Shown piece by piece: positions 27,369 through 37,926 of a stretch of DNA of 64,000 nucleotides. The stretch's first letter is position 1. Every line of letters starts with the position of its first letter. The stretch comes from Virgibacillus subterraneus (lineage in GTDB: Bacteria > Bacillota > Bacilli > Bacillales > Amphibacillaceae). A program made the translations under genes and the position numbers. A model generated the notes under the pieces. It saw nothing but the letters and a program-made list of their open reading frames with translations, was not told where the DNA came from and did no database searches. Location of the stretch: the NCBI RefSeq assembly GCF_900110695.1, contig NZ_FOEH01000001.1, positions 806,001 to 870,000 on the forward strand, given 5' to 3'.

Positions 27369-29039
27369 ATGGCAAAAAAATATACGATTGGTGTAGATTA
27401 TGGAACGGAATCAGGCAGAGCTGTTCTTGTTTCATTAGATGACGGCATGGAAGTGGCTGATCATGTAACACCCTATAGACATGGGGTTATTGATCAGACA
27501 TTACCTGAATCAGGCGTTGAACTTGGCCTAGATTGGGCTCTACAGCATCCACAAGATTATATAGAAGTTTTGGGGAACTCTATTCCAGCTGTTTTACGTG
27601 AATCAAGTGTAGATGCCAGTGATGTTATTGGGATTGGAATTGATTTTACTGCATGTACAATGCTGCCTATTGATGAGCAAGGAGAGCCGTTAAGCAATAA
27701 TCCATCCTTCAAGGATAACCCGCACAGCTGGGTAAAATTATGGAAGCATCATGCAGCACAAAATGAAGCAACAAAATTAAATGAAATTGCTGAACAGCGC
27801 GGGGAGGATTTCTTGCCAAGGTATGGTGGTAAAATATCTTCGGAATGGATGATTGCAAAAATATGGCAAATTCTCAATGAGGCTCCAGAAATCTATGACA
27901 AAACAGATCAATTTGTGGAAGCAACGGACTGGGTGATTTCGAAGCTTACTAATAATTTGGTGCGTAATAGCTGTACGGCTGGTTATAAGGCAATTTGGCA
28001 TAAACAAGAAAGTTATCCTAGTAAGGATTTTTTCAAATCATTGGATCCACGCTTGGAAAATTTAGTAGAGTCAAAGCTTCGTGGTGATGTTGTTTCATTA
28101 GGTACCAATGCTGGTGGACTTACTACAGATATGGCGAAACTTACGGGATTAATCGAAGGTACTGCTGTTGCTGTTGGGAATGTTGATGCCCATGCTGCAG
28201 TGCCGGCTATGGGCGTGGCTGAGCCAGGTAAATTAGTGATGGCTATGGGTACTTCTATATGTCATATGCTTTTAGGAAAAGATGAAAAGCAAGTGGAAGG
28301 TATGTGTGGTGTTGTTGAGGACGGTATTATACCTGGTTTTTACGGATATGAGGCAGGTCAATCAGCTGTTGGTGACATTTTTGCATGGTATGTGGATGAA
28401 GCTGTGCCTGATTATGTAAAAAAAGCGGCTGACGATGAAGGTGTTAATGTTCATCAATGGCTAGAAGAAAAGGCTACCAATTTTAAACCTGGTGAGACGG
28501 GATTATTGGCACTTGATTGGTGGAATGGTAATCGCTCCGTTCTTGTTGATACTGACCTTAGCGGGCTGTTAGTGGGAATGACACTGCAAACGAAGCCAGA
28601 GGAAATTTACCGTTCATTATTGGAGTCAACAGCATTTGGAACTCGACAAATAGTTGATGCGTTTCATGAAAATGGAGTAGAGGTTAACGAGCTTTATGCT
28701 TGTGGAGGATTGCCGCAAAAGAACAAGCTTATAATGCAGATTTATGCTGATGTGACGAATCGTGTTATTAAAATTGCAGATTCAATGCAAACACCAGCGT
28801 TAGGAGCTGCTATGTTTGGAGCAGTTGCAGCAGGTGAAGATAATGGAGGATATAGTTCAATATTAGATGCAACAAGGAATATGGCAAGAATTAAAGATGA
28901 AGTAATCAAGCCTATCCCTGAAAATGTAGCAATATATGAAAAATTGTATCAAGAGTATTCAACACTTCATACATATTTCGGTCGTGGTGAAAATGATGTT
29001 ATGAAGCGTTTAAGAGCCCTTAGAACTGACTATAAATAA
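27369..29039 (+). CDS. araB: L-ribulokinase
   Basis: Phosphorylates L-ribulose to L-ribulose 5-phosphate. 556 residues, FGGY kinase of the AraB type: [17 protein letters not shown] at the N-terminus, [50 protein letters not shown] and the C-terminal [25 protein letters not shown] 27369 follows AAGGGGGAAGG just after the araD stop; upstream in-frame codons lie inside araD. Co-transcribed with araD and araA. Confidence 0.96.
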   Translation: MAKKYTIGVDYGTESGRAVLVSLDDGMEVADHVTPYRHGVIDQTLPESGVELGLDWALQHPQDYIEVLGNSIPAVLRESSVDASDVIGIGIDFTACTMLPIDEQGEPLSNNPSFKDNPHSWVKLWKHHAAQNEATKLNEIAEQRGEDFLPRYGGKISSEWMIAKIWQILNEAPEIYDKTDQFVEATDWVISKLTNNLVRNSCTAGYKAIWHKQESYPSKDFFKSLDPRLENLVESKLRGDVVSLGTNAGGLTTDMAKLTGLIEGTAVAVGNVDAHAAVPAMGVAEPGKLVMAMGTSICHMLLGKDEKQVEGMCGVVEDGIIPGFYGYEAGQSAVGDIFAWYVDEAVPDYVKKAADDEGVNVHQWLEEKATNFKPGETGLLALDWWNGNRSVLVDTDLSGLLVGMTLQTKPEEIYRSLLESTAFGTRQIVDAFHENGVEVNELYACGGLPQKNKLIMQIYADVTNRVIKIADSMQTPALGAAMFGAVAAGEDNGGYSSILDATRNMARIKDEVIKPIPENVAIYEKLYQEYSTLHTYFGRGENDVMKRLRALRTDYK

Positions 29040-29089
29040 TTCATCAATAAAATAATATACCAGTCAAAACAATATGGGAGGAAAACAAA

Positions 29090-30574
29090 ATGCTAACGTT
29101 AAAACCTTATGAATTTTGGTTCGTAACTGGAAGTCAGCAACTGTACGGCGAAGATGCACTAAAGGAAGTGGGTGACCACTCCAAAACAATTACAGATAAT
29201 TTAAATGAAAAGGCTGGTTTACCTTTTAAAATTGTTTTTAAAACAGTACTGACAAATTCAAATGATATCCGAAAACTAATGCTGGAAGCCAATAGTGATG
29301 AGAATTGTGCTGGATTAATTACCTGGATGCACACTTTTTCACCAGCAAAGATGTGGATTGCAGGTCTTAATGCACTTCAAAAACCTTTGCTGCATTTACA
29401 TACACAGTTTAATCGTGATATACCTTGGAAAGATATTGATATGGATTTTATGAACCTGAATCAGTCTGCACATGGAGATCGCGAGTTCGGTTTTATTGGA
29501 ACTCGTATGAATATCCCAAGAAAAGTAGTTGTTGGTCATTGGGGGAATGACGAGGTAATATCGAAAATTGGTAGTTGGATGCAAACGGCCGTAGCAGTGA
29601 CAGAAGGAACAAACATTAGAGTTGCACGATTTGGTGATAACATGCGAAATGTTGCGGTAACCGATGGTGATAAAGTAGAGGCGCAAATTAAGTTTGGCTG
29701 GACAGTTGATTACTATGGAATTGGTGATCTGGTTGAAGAAATGCGGGGGGTCTCTGATAAGCAATTGGAAGGCTTATTCAATGATTATAGTGAGTTGTAT
29801 GATTTACCTGCTGAAGCCCATAAGAGCGGTCCAGTAAGAGATTCCATTTTAGAGCAAGCTCGTATTGAATTAGGTTTAAAAACTTTTTTATCGAAGCGAA
29901 ATTACAATGCTTTCACAACTAATTTTGAAGACTTACATGGAATGAAACAACTACCCGGACTTGCTGCGCAACGCTTGATGACAGAAGGGTATGGATTTGC
30001 TGGTGAGGGCGATTGGAGAACAGCGGCTTTACTTCGAATGATGAAGGTTATTTCCGGAAACAAAGGCACATCCTTTATGGAGGATTATACGTACCACCTG
30101 GAACCTGGTAATGAAATGGTGCTTGGCTCGCATATGCTTGAGGTTTGTCCAACCGTTTCTGCAACCAGACCAAAAATCGTTGTAAACCCACTGGGTATTG
30201 GCGGAAAAGATGACCCGGCAAGACTCGTGTTTGACGGACAAGGAGGTAATGCTATCAACGTCTCATTAATTGAATTGGGTGGAAGATATCGACTTGTTGT
30301 GAATGAAGTGCAAGCAGAACAACCTAATCAAGAAACACCAAAATTACCTGTTGCAAAAGTACTTTGGAAGCCTGAACCATCTCTGAGTGAAGGAACAGAA
30401 TCTTGGATTTATGCAGGCGGAGCGCATCATACCGTATTTTCATTAGATGTAACAACCGAACAATTATATGATTTTGCTGATATGACGAATATAGAATGTG
30501 TTGTTATTGATAAAGATACAGTTCCACGTAAACTGCGTAATGAATTAAAGTTGAGTGAAGCTGTATGGCAGTAA
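29090..30574 (+). CDS. araA: L-arabinose isomerase
   Basis: Converts L-arabinose to L-ribulose, a manganese-dependent reaction. At 494 residues it has the standard AraA length. Recognisable regions are YEFWFVTGSQQLYGEDAL, CAGLITWMHTFSPAKMWI, LLHLHTQFNRDIPW, MDFMNLNQSAHGDREFGFI, MTEGYGFAGEGDWRTAAL and SFMEDYTYHLEPGNEMVLGSHMLEVCP with metal-ligand Glu and His residues. It follows araB by 50 bases with a GGGAGG ribosome binding site and is followed by a terminator, so it ends the araDBA operon. Confidence 0.97.
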   Translation: MLTLKPYEFWFVTGSQQLYGEDALKEVGDHSKTITDNLNEKAGLPFKIVFKTVLTNSNDIRKLMLEANSDENCAGLITWMHTFSPAKMWIAGLNALQKPLLHLHTQFNRDIPWKDIDMDFMNLNQSAHGDREFGFIGTRMNIPRKVVVGHWGNDEVISKIGSWMQTAVAVTEGTNIRVARFGDNMRNVAVTDGDKVEAQIKFGWTVDYYGIGDLVEEMRGVSDKQLEGLFNDYSELYDLPAEAHKSGPVRDSILEQARIELGLKTFLSKRNYNAFTTNFEDLHGMKQLPGLAAQRLMTEGYGFAGEGDWRTAALLRMMKVISGNKGTSFMEDYTYHLEPGNEMVLGSHMLEVCPTVSATRPKIVVNPLGIGGKDDPARLVFDGQGGNAINVSLIELGGRYRLVVNEVQAEQPNQETPKLPVAKVLWKPEPSLSEGTESWIYAGGAHHTVFSLDVTTEQLYDFADMTNIECVVIDKDTVPRKLRNELKLSEAVWQ

Positions 30575-30600
30575 AGAATTGAAAGAGAAGGAATTTTTCC

Positions 30601-30631
30601 AGAGATTTGCTAAAAAGCAAATCTCTGTTTT
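30601..30631 (+). terminator. Terminator of araDBA
   Basis: AGAGATTTGCT (30601-30611) and AGCAAATCTCT (30616-30626) form a perfect 11-bp stem with an AAAA loop, followed by GTTTTAAG. Confidence 0.8.
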
Positions 30632-30755
30632 AAGTAAAATTATTACCTCTATAAAGGCGCTTATACGTTCCACTTACTATTAAAATAGTTGTGTGTTGGT
30701 TATGACAAGATATAGTATTTTGAAACATGGTTATGCCTAAAATATTAGATGGATA

Positions 30756-30893
30756 CCCTCTACCAAATCAGAGAATTAATCGAAAAATAAGTTGTTAATG
30801 AAACATTTAAACGTTAGTAGTTATACTGCAAGTCTTGCAATAGGAGGTTTGGTGGCAGAAGTTTTTGAGCAAAAATTGATTGTTCTTGAATAG
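30756..30893 (+). pseudogene. Possible remnant of a Fic-type winged-helix C-terminus
   Basis: Within the 630-base gap between araA and abfA, two short pieces in different frames read IRELIEK (from 30767) and, from ATG 30798 to a stop at 30891, HLNVSSYTASLAIGGLVAE. Together they resemble the helix-turn-helix tail of Fic-family proteins (a Ser-x-x-Thr-Ala-Ser pattern followed by LV). Stops and a frame change mean it cannot be functional. The likeness is from memory and short, so this is tentative. Nothing else coding was seen between 30632 and 31011. Confidence 0.25.
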
Positions 30894-31011
30894 ATAGTGG
30901 AGTTAGACAAATTGAGGTCACTCTTCAGGTAAGGGTTAAAACCTCTTGCAATTGTGTTTAATGATAAAATAATATTATTTTATTAAATTTTCAGTAAATA
31001 CTTAAATATAC

Positions 31012-31107
31012 TTGAATTGTTCGGTAAAGTTATTTATAATAAAGCCAATACAACTTATACGTACATGAAGGAGAATTAGTGTTAAATATCATAAAATATT
31101 CGTACAA
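31012..31107 (+). promoter_or_regulatory. abfA promoter with paired AraR boxes
   Basis: TTGAAT (31012-31017) and TATAAT (31035-31040) are 17 bases apart. Two AraR-like boxes follow: TTATACGTACAT (31055-31066) and ATATTCGTACAA (31096-31107), 41 bases centre to centre, both downstream of the predicted start so that bound AraR would block initiation or elongation. Confidence 0.7.
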
Positions 31108-31140
31108 GGAGGGGATAGTTTTTAAAAATTTTAAAACTAT

Positions 31141-31155
31141 TTGTAAGCGTTAACA
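31141..31155. promoter_or_regulatory. cre site, perfect consensus match, inside the abfA leader
   Basis: TTGTAAGCGTTAACA fits WTGNAANCGNWNNCA throughout. It lies about 100 bases downstream of the predicted start of transcription and 50 before the start codon, a roadblock position for CcpA. Confidence 0.8.
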
Positions 31156-31189
31156 ATAAATTAATTATTATAACTTGATAACAAAATAA

Positions 31190-32713
<1,524 letters not shown>

Positions 32714-32799
32714 TGATGCTTTTAGCAATAACCAAGATTGCAGCTATATACATTAAATGATTTAACTCGGAATAACACGAGAGAATAGGAGGAAATATA

Positions 32800-34149
32800 A
32801 TGAAAAAAATACTTTTTTTTGGTCTATTTGCTTTTCTCATTATAATGTTAACTGCATGTAGTGGTGAAGGGGAAGAAGATTCTGCAGGTGGAGAAATAGA
32901 AGCAACCGCATCTGTTGGTGATGATATTGAAGGTGCAACTGAAATAACATTTTGGACCTTTAACGAGTTACACATGCAAATATTTCAAAATGCAGCTGAG
33001 CGTTGGAATAAGGAAAATTCAGATCGTCCAATAAAGCTTGTTGCAGAAACATACCCATATGATCAGTTGCATAATAATTTACTTTTGTCACTGCAGTCAA
33101 GTGAAGGGGCCCCAGATATTGCCGATATTGAAGTTGGTCGATTCTCTAACTATTTAGAAGGTGAAGTCCAGCTAGCTCCAATGAACGATTATATTGAACC
33201 GATAAAAGAAAAAATGGTCAAAGCACGTATCGATATGTATAGCAAAGATGGTAACTACTATGGAGTCCCAACGCATTTGGGGGCTACTGTTGTGTATTAT
33301 AATAAGGAAATAATGAATGAAGCTGGAATAGACATTGACTCTATTAAAACTTGGGATGACTATAAGGAAGCGGGTAAAACAGTTCTAGAAGAAACCGGTG
33401 TACCTATGACCACAGTTGAAACGGATGAGCATTGGAGTTATTGGCCGTTAGTTAGTCAAAGTGGGTCGGGTTTCTTTAATGATAAAGGTGAGTTGACTTT
33501 AGATAATGAAAAGAATGTTAAAGTATTACAATTTTTAGATGATATGGTCAATGAATCTAAGATTGCAGTCCCAACACCTGGTGGATTCCACCATTCTGAA
33601 GAGTATTATGGATTTATGAATGAGGGTGGTGCTGCTTCATTAATGATGCCAATGTGGTATATGGGTAGATTCCTAGATTATATGCCAGATCTTAAAGGGA
33701 AAATGGTAATGAAGCCAATGCCTTTATGGGAAGGTACAGAAGCTAGAAGTGCAGGTATGGGTGGTACAGGTACTGTAGTAACGAACCAATCAGAAAACGT
33801 TGAACTTGCTAAAGAGTTCTTAGCATATACGAAGTTGTCTAAGAAAGGTAGTATTCAACTATGGAAAATACTAGGTTTTGTCCCTCCTCGTTCCGATGTG
33901 TGGGAATCACCTGAGTTACAAGAAGACAACAAGTATTTTGATTATTTTAGTGACCGTATTTGGGATATGCTAGTAGATATTCGGAGTGAGGTTAGTGGTG
34001 TAGAACTAACAACTAACACAACCGATGTTATAACAGAATTGCAAACAAATGTTATGCATAGTGTTATAAGGCAAGATTCTCAAACCCCGGAGGAAGCACT
34101 TAAACAAGCGGCTGATACGATAAGCGCTAAGATGGAATCAAAAGAGTAA
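32800..34149 (+). CDS. araN: Arabino-oligosaccharide ABC binding lipoprotein (AraN-like)
   Basis: 449-residue SBP_bac_1 lipoprotein with signal peptide and lipobox (MLTAC, Cys 21), then an acidic linker. Mature features: EITFWTFNELHMQIFQNAAERWNKENSDRPI, DIADIEVGRFSNYLEG, YYGVPTHLGATVVYYNKEIMNEAGI and MPMWYMGRFLDYMPDLKGKMVMKPMP. Between abfA and two permease genes, and in an operon with an arabinofuranosidase and AraM, it matches the place of AraN in B. subtilis araABDLMNPQ-abfA, whose product binds arabinotriose-like oligomers. Its stop is followed by a stem-loop, then the permeases. Confidence 0.85.
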   Translation: MKKILFFGLFAFLIIMLTACSGEGEEDSAGGEIEATASVGDDIEGATEITFWTFNELHMQIFQNAAERWNKENSDRPIKLVAETYPYDQLHNNLLLSLQSSEGAPDIADIEVGRFSNYLEGEVQLAPMNDYIEPIKEKMVKARIDMYSKDGNYYGVPTHLGATVVYYNKEIMNEAGIDIDSIKTWDDYKEAGKTVLEETGVPMTTVETDEHWSYWPLVSQSGSGFFNDKGELTLDNEKNVKVLQFLDDMVNESKIAVPTPGGFHHSEEYYGFMNEGGAASLMMPMWYMGRFLDYMPDLKGKMVMKPMPLWEGTEARSAGMGGTGTVVTNQSENVELAKEFLAYTKLSKKGSIQLWKILGFVPPRSDVWESPELQEDNKYFDYFSDRIWDMLVDIRSEVSGVELTTNTTDVITELQTNVMHSVIRQDSQTPEEALKQAADTISAKMESKE

Positions 34150-34156
34150 TAACATG

Positions 34157-34185
34157 AGATAAGGGCAGAATTTCTGTCCTTATCT
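34157..34185 (+). other. Intergenic stem-loop between araN and araP
   Basis: AGATAAGGGCAGAA (34157-34170) pairs with TTCTGTCCTTATCT (34172-34185), 14 bp with one wobble. No T-run follows, so it is more likely a stabiliser of the araN mRNA or a processing site than a terminator. Confidence 0.65.
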
Positions 34186-34217
34186 TATAAGACAATATTT
34201 GTAAGGGGGGCTTATAC

Positions 34218-35192
34218 ATGTCAGAAGCATCAGCAGCTAAGAATATGGCGACACCAGAAGTAACACCAGATAAGAAACCAAATAGAAAATCGGATAAGAA
34301 GCCAAACAAGTTTATTAAATTTTTGAACTCAAAGAAAGTAGCGCCTTGGGTTTTTGTCTCACCTTTTATTATTTCTTTTTTAGTTTTAACGCTTTATCCT
34401 GCTATTCAAGCAATCATAATGAGTTTTCAGAGTGTGTTACCCGGTCAAGTTACGTTTATAGGATGGGGTAATTATGAGAGACTTCTTAATCCAACGTTCT
34501 TTCGAGCTTTGCAGAACACAAGTGTTTATGTGGTTCTAACAGTATTAGTTTTAACTATTATACCAATAATTCTAGCAGTGCTGTTAGATTCAAAGGTAGT
34601 AAAGTTTAAAACTATCTTTCGTGCTTCATTATTTGTTCCTTCATTAACATCTGTGATTGTTGCAGGTACAATCTTCCGAATGATGTTTGGTGAATCTGAT
34701 GTTGCAGTAGCTAATCAGATTGTTGCATTTATTGGTCTAGATCCAATTGAATGGCGTTATAACTCATGGTCAGCGATGTTTTTAATGGTCATATTATGTT
34801 CTTGGAGATGGATGGGTGTTAACATTTTATACTTTCTTGCAGCATTACAGAATATACCAAGGGAGCTATATGAATCTGCAGAAATAGATGGAGCAAATGT
34901 ATTTCAGAAATTCTTCTATGTAACCCTGCCACGCTTAAAACCAATTATAATTTTTGTTGTAACTATTTCGATAATAAATGGTTTTCGTATGTTTGAAGAA
35001 AGTTTTGTGTTTTGGGAAACAAGTTCACCAGGTAATATTGGCCTAACCGTTATTGGTTATGTTTACCAACAGGGTATTCAACAAAATGATATGGGATTTG
35101 GAGCAGCCATAGGTGTTGTGTTAATGCTAATCATTTTTGTGGTCAGTTTTATTCAACTATTAGTAACTGGTGCATTTAAAAGGGGCGATTAG
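34218..35192 (+). CDS. araP: Arabino-oligosaccharide ABC permease (AraP-like)
   Basis: 324-residue permease with a long, positively charged N-terminal tail (lysine-rich, with KKPNRKSDKKPNK) before the first membrane segment VAPWVFVSPFIISFLVLTLY. The EAA loop reads ESAEIDGANVFQKFFYVTLP. ATG 34218 follows AAGGGGGG. The next gene starts one base after its stop. With AraQ it forms the pore for arabino-oligosaccharides delivered by AraN. The energy-supplying ATPase is not encoded nearby. Confidence 0.88.
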   Translation: MSEASAAKNMATPEVTPDKKPNRKSDKKPNKFIKFLNSKKVAPWVFVSPFIISFLVLTLYPAIQAIIMSFQSVLPGQVTFIGWGNYERLLNPTFFRALQNTSVYVVLTVLVLTIIPIILAVLLDSKVVKFKTIFRASLFVPSLTSVIVAGTIFRMMFGESDVAVANQIVAFIGLDPIEWRYNSWSAMFLMVILCSWRWMGVNILYFLAALQNIPRELYESAEIDGANVFQKFFYVTLPRLKPIIIFVVTISIINGFRMFEESFVFWETSSPGNIGLTVIGYVYQQGIQQNDMGFGAAIGVVLMLIIFVVSFIQLLVTGAFKRGD

Positions 35193-35193
35193 A

Positions 35194-36033
35194 ATGAGAA
35201 AAAAGAATAACACCATGCTAAAATGGATCATTAATCTAGGTTTTGTTTTTATATCTTTCGTAGCTCTTTTTCCAGTTCTTGGACTTATTGTATCCTCATT
35301 TCGTCCCTCTTCAGAATTAATTAGAAATGGAATGAGTCTTACTTTTGATATAAGTAATATGAATCTAGATAATTATACGTATATATTCACCCAAGCAGCT
35401 TCGTACTGGGAATGGTATGGAAATAGCCTAATCATCTCAGGTTTAACTATTATATTATCACTACTCCTATCGGCAATGGTTGGATACGCTTTGGCAGTGT
35501 ATGATTTTAAAGGTAAAAATGTAATATTCCTTCTTGTGTTATTTATCATAATGGTTCCTTTTGAGATCCTAATGTTACCGTTATATAAATTAATGATTTC
35601 GATGCAGCTTATTGATACTTATCTTGCAGTCATACTTCCTCTAATTGTAGCGCCTGTTGCTGTATTTTTCTTTAGACAATATGCAGTTGGTTTGCCAAAA
35701 GAATTAATGGATGCCGCCAGAATAGATGGTTCTACAGAATACGGAATATTTTTTAGAATTATGATGCCTTTAATGATGCCATCCTTTGCAGCAATGGCTA
35801 TTTTGCAGGGGTTGTTGAGTTGGAACAACTTCTTATGGCCTTTACTCGTGTTAAGATCAAATGAGATGTTCACCCTGCCAGTTGGTTTGGCGACGCTATT
35901 GACCCCTTATGGCAATAACTACGATGTGTTAATAGCAGGGTCTGTTATGACAATCATTCCCATTGTACTTCTATTTATATTCTTCCAACGGTACTTTGTA
36001 TCAGGGCTTACAGTAGGAGGAGTCAAGGGATAA
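35194..36033 (+). CDS. araQ: Arabino-oligosaccharide ABC permease (AraQ-like)
   Basis: 279-residue permease, six predicted membrane segments, EAA loop DAARIDGSTEYGIFFRIMMP and the VSGLTVGGVKG tail typical of MalG-type subunits. ATG 35194 comes directly after the araP stop and behind AAAGGGGCG, which points to coupled translation; upstream in-frame codons lie inside araP. Partner of AraP. Confidence 0.9.
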   Translation: MRKKNNTMLKWIINLGFVFISFVALFPVLGLIVSSFRPSSELIRNGMSLTFDISNMNLDNYTYIFTQAASYWEWYGNSLIISGLTIILSLLLSAMVGYALAVYDFKGKNVIFLLVLFIIMVPFEILMLPLYKLMISMQLIDTYLAVILPLIVAPVAVFFFRQYAVGLPKELMDAARIDGSTEYGIFFRIMMPLMMPSFAAMAILQGLLSWNNFLWPLLVLRSNEMFTLPVGLATLLTPYGNNYDVLIAGSVMTIIPIVLLFIFFQRYFVSGLTVGGVKG

Positions 36034-36058
36034 TTATTTATACAAGGTGGAAGCAATC

Positions 36059-36673
36059 ATGAATGGAAATGGTATCGTTTCATCACTAGATTTAATGTTT
36101 CAATGGATTACCCGACTCTTTGTTCTGAATTTATTATGGCTAACATTTTCCATAGTAGGTTTTGTTGTTTTAGGGATATTTCCGTCGACTGTGGCAGCCT
36201 TAAGTGTTGCCAAAAAATGGACCAATGGAGAACGCGACATCTCTAGTTGGAAAACGTTCAAACATTACTATAAAAATGAGTTTTTAGCTTCTAACAAAAT
36301 TGGTATGTTTTTAGCACTAATTGGCGGGTTATTATATCTAAACTATAATTTAATTGCTAATGCAAAGGGTGAAGTGTTTATGGGAACTATTTTCGCCTTC
36401 TACCTTATCGTTTTCTTTTACTTTATTATTGTTATTTGGTTCTTTCCCTTGTTAGTACAATACCAAAATAGCTTTATTCAACAACTAAAGAATGCAATGA
36501 TAATAGGAATAGCTAAAATTCATTATACAGTTGCCATAGCTTTGGTTTTCTTTTACGTGACTTACTTATCTCTGCAATTTCCAAGTTTAATTCTGTTCTT
36601 TTCGATCAGTGTTTTGTTGGTGGCTTGGGTTTGGCTGACGGGCCTTGTTTTTCGTAAGATTGATGAAAAGTAA
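36059..36673 (+). CDS. yesL: YesL-family (DUF624) membrane protein
   Basis: 204-residue membrane protein, homologous in layout to the one encoded at 20109: FQWITRLFVLNLLWLTFSIVGFVVLGIFPSTVAALSVAKKW near the N-terminus and SSWKTFKHYYKNEFLASNKIGMF next. It follows the permease gene by 25 bases and precedes araM by 20, so it belongs to the arabinan operon. Family function is unknown. Having one member with each importer set suggests an accessory role in transport. ATG 36059 follows AAGGTGG; GTG 36047 is a weaker alternative. Confidence 0.8.
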   Translation: MNGNGIVSSLDLMFQWITRLFVLNLLWLTFSIVGFVVLGIFPSTVAALSVAKKWTNGERDISSWKTFKHYYKNEFLASNKIGMFLALIGGLLYLNYNLIANAKGEVFMGTIFAFYLIVFFYFIIVIWFFPLLVQYQNSFIQQLKNAMIIGIAKIHYTVAIALVFFYVTYLSLQFPSLILFFSISVLLVAWVWLTGLVFRKIDEK

Positions 36674-36693
36674 AATAGACAAGGAGGGGTAAG

Positions 36694-37905
36694 ATGGCGT
36701 TATTAAGGGATTTTACAAGACTGGCAAAAGAAGTAGGCGCAGAAAACATTACTTATCCAGAAATTAATATTGAAAAAGAAGCTATAAATTTACTGCCAGC
36801 TTATCTAGAATTAAAAGAGTTTGAAAATGTAGTTCTCATTGTAGATGACAATACGAGAAAAGCGGCTGGAAACCAAATCGATGAATTAGTATCAGAAAGT
36901 TTTAGGGTGACCACTGTGGAATTACGTCCTAATAGACATGGACAAGTAATTGCAGATGAACAAACACTAGTTCAGTTATTAGTTGAAATACCAAACAATA
37001 CAGATGTAATCTTAGCAGTCGGGTCAGGGACAATTCATGATATGGTGCGTTTTGTGAGTTATAAAATGAAGCTACCATTTATTTCTGTGCCGACTGCAGC
37101 CTCGGTAGATGGTTTTACTTCTAAAGGAGCTCCTTTAATTTTCAAAGGAGTAAAGAAAACTATTCAAGCCACAGCGCCTATTGCTGTATTTGCGGATGTT
37201 GACATACTTAAAGCTGCTCCACAAGAAATGACTGCAGCGGGATTTGGTGACATGGTTGGTAAATATACATCATTGTTAGATTGGAAGATTTCAAGTTTGG
37301 TTGACAATGAGCCATATAATCAACTGGCAGCAAATTTAACTAGGAGATCGTTGGAGGCTTGTGTTAACAGTTCTCTGGAAATAGCAGACCATGAGGAAAA
37401 CGGTCTGAGTATTTTGATGCAATCTTTAATAGAGTCAGGTTTAGTCATGCTAGTATTAGACTATTCCAGGCCAGCCTCAGGCAGTGAACATCATTTATCC
37501 CATTACTGGGAAATGGAATTATTAAAAAATGATGGTAAACAACTTTTACATGGAGCAAAGGTAGGAATCGCAACAACGGTAATAATTGATTTATATAAAC
37601 AATTGATGGTCGATGTGGATATCAATAATCTTGCCCCAAACTGTAGCTATTCTAAAAAATTCATTACAAATTGGGTAGAAATAAAAAGTCAAATGGAAGA
37701 ATTACCTACATCTTCCCAGATTAAAGACACTCTTTACGCAGTAGGTGGCCCTAGAATACCTGAGGATCTTCGTATTAGTGATGTTTTAATTACCCGAAGT
37801 TTAAATGAAGCCTTCCATTTAAGGGAAAGATGCACAGGCTTATTTTTAGTTAATCAATTCAAACTAAAAGATATTAACTATCCTATTGAAAAACTATCCA
37901 TATGA
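36694..37905 (+). CDS. araM: sn-glycerol-1-phosphate dehydrogenase (AraM/EgsA)
   Basis: 403-residue NAD(P)-dependent, metal-requiring enzyme that reduces dihydroxyacetone phosphate to glycerol 1-phosphate, a stereochemistry otherwise known from archaeal lipids. Motifs: LAVGSGTIHDMVRF (cofactor loop with Asp), ISVPTAASVDGFTSKGAPLI, AAGFGDMVGKYTSLLDW, and SGSEHHLSHYWEM with metal-binding His. The B. subtilis homologue gives heptaprenylglyceryl phosphate together with PcrB. Its conserved presence in arabinose operons is unexplained. It is in the abfA-araNPQ operon here, with an AAGGAGGGG ribosome binding site. Confidence 0.92.
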   Translation: MALLRDFTRLAKEVGAENITYPEINIEKEAINLLPAYLELKEFENVVLIVDDNTRKAAGNQIDELVSESFRVTTVELRPNRHGQVIADEQTLVQLLVEIPNNTDVILAVGSGTIHDMVRFVSYKMKLPFISVPTAASVDGFTSKGAPLIFKGVKKTIQATAPIAVFADVDILKAAPQEMTAAGFGDMVGKYTSLLDWKISSLVDNEPYNQLAANLTRRSLEACVNSSLEIADHEENGLSILMQSLIESGLVMLVLDYSRPASGSEHHLSHYWEMELLKNDGKQLLHGAKVGIATTVIIDLYKQLMVDVDINNLAPNCSYSKKFITNWVEIKSQMEELPTSSQIKDTLYAVGGPRIPEDLRISDVLITRSLNEAFHLRERCTGLFLVNQFKLKDINYPIEKLSI

Positions 37906-37926
37906 AAGTTAGGAGAGATTTTTCTT

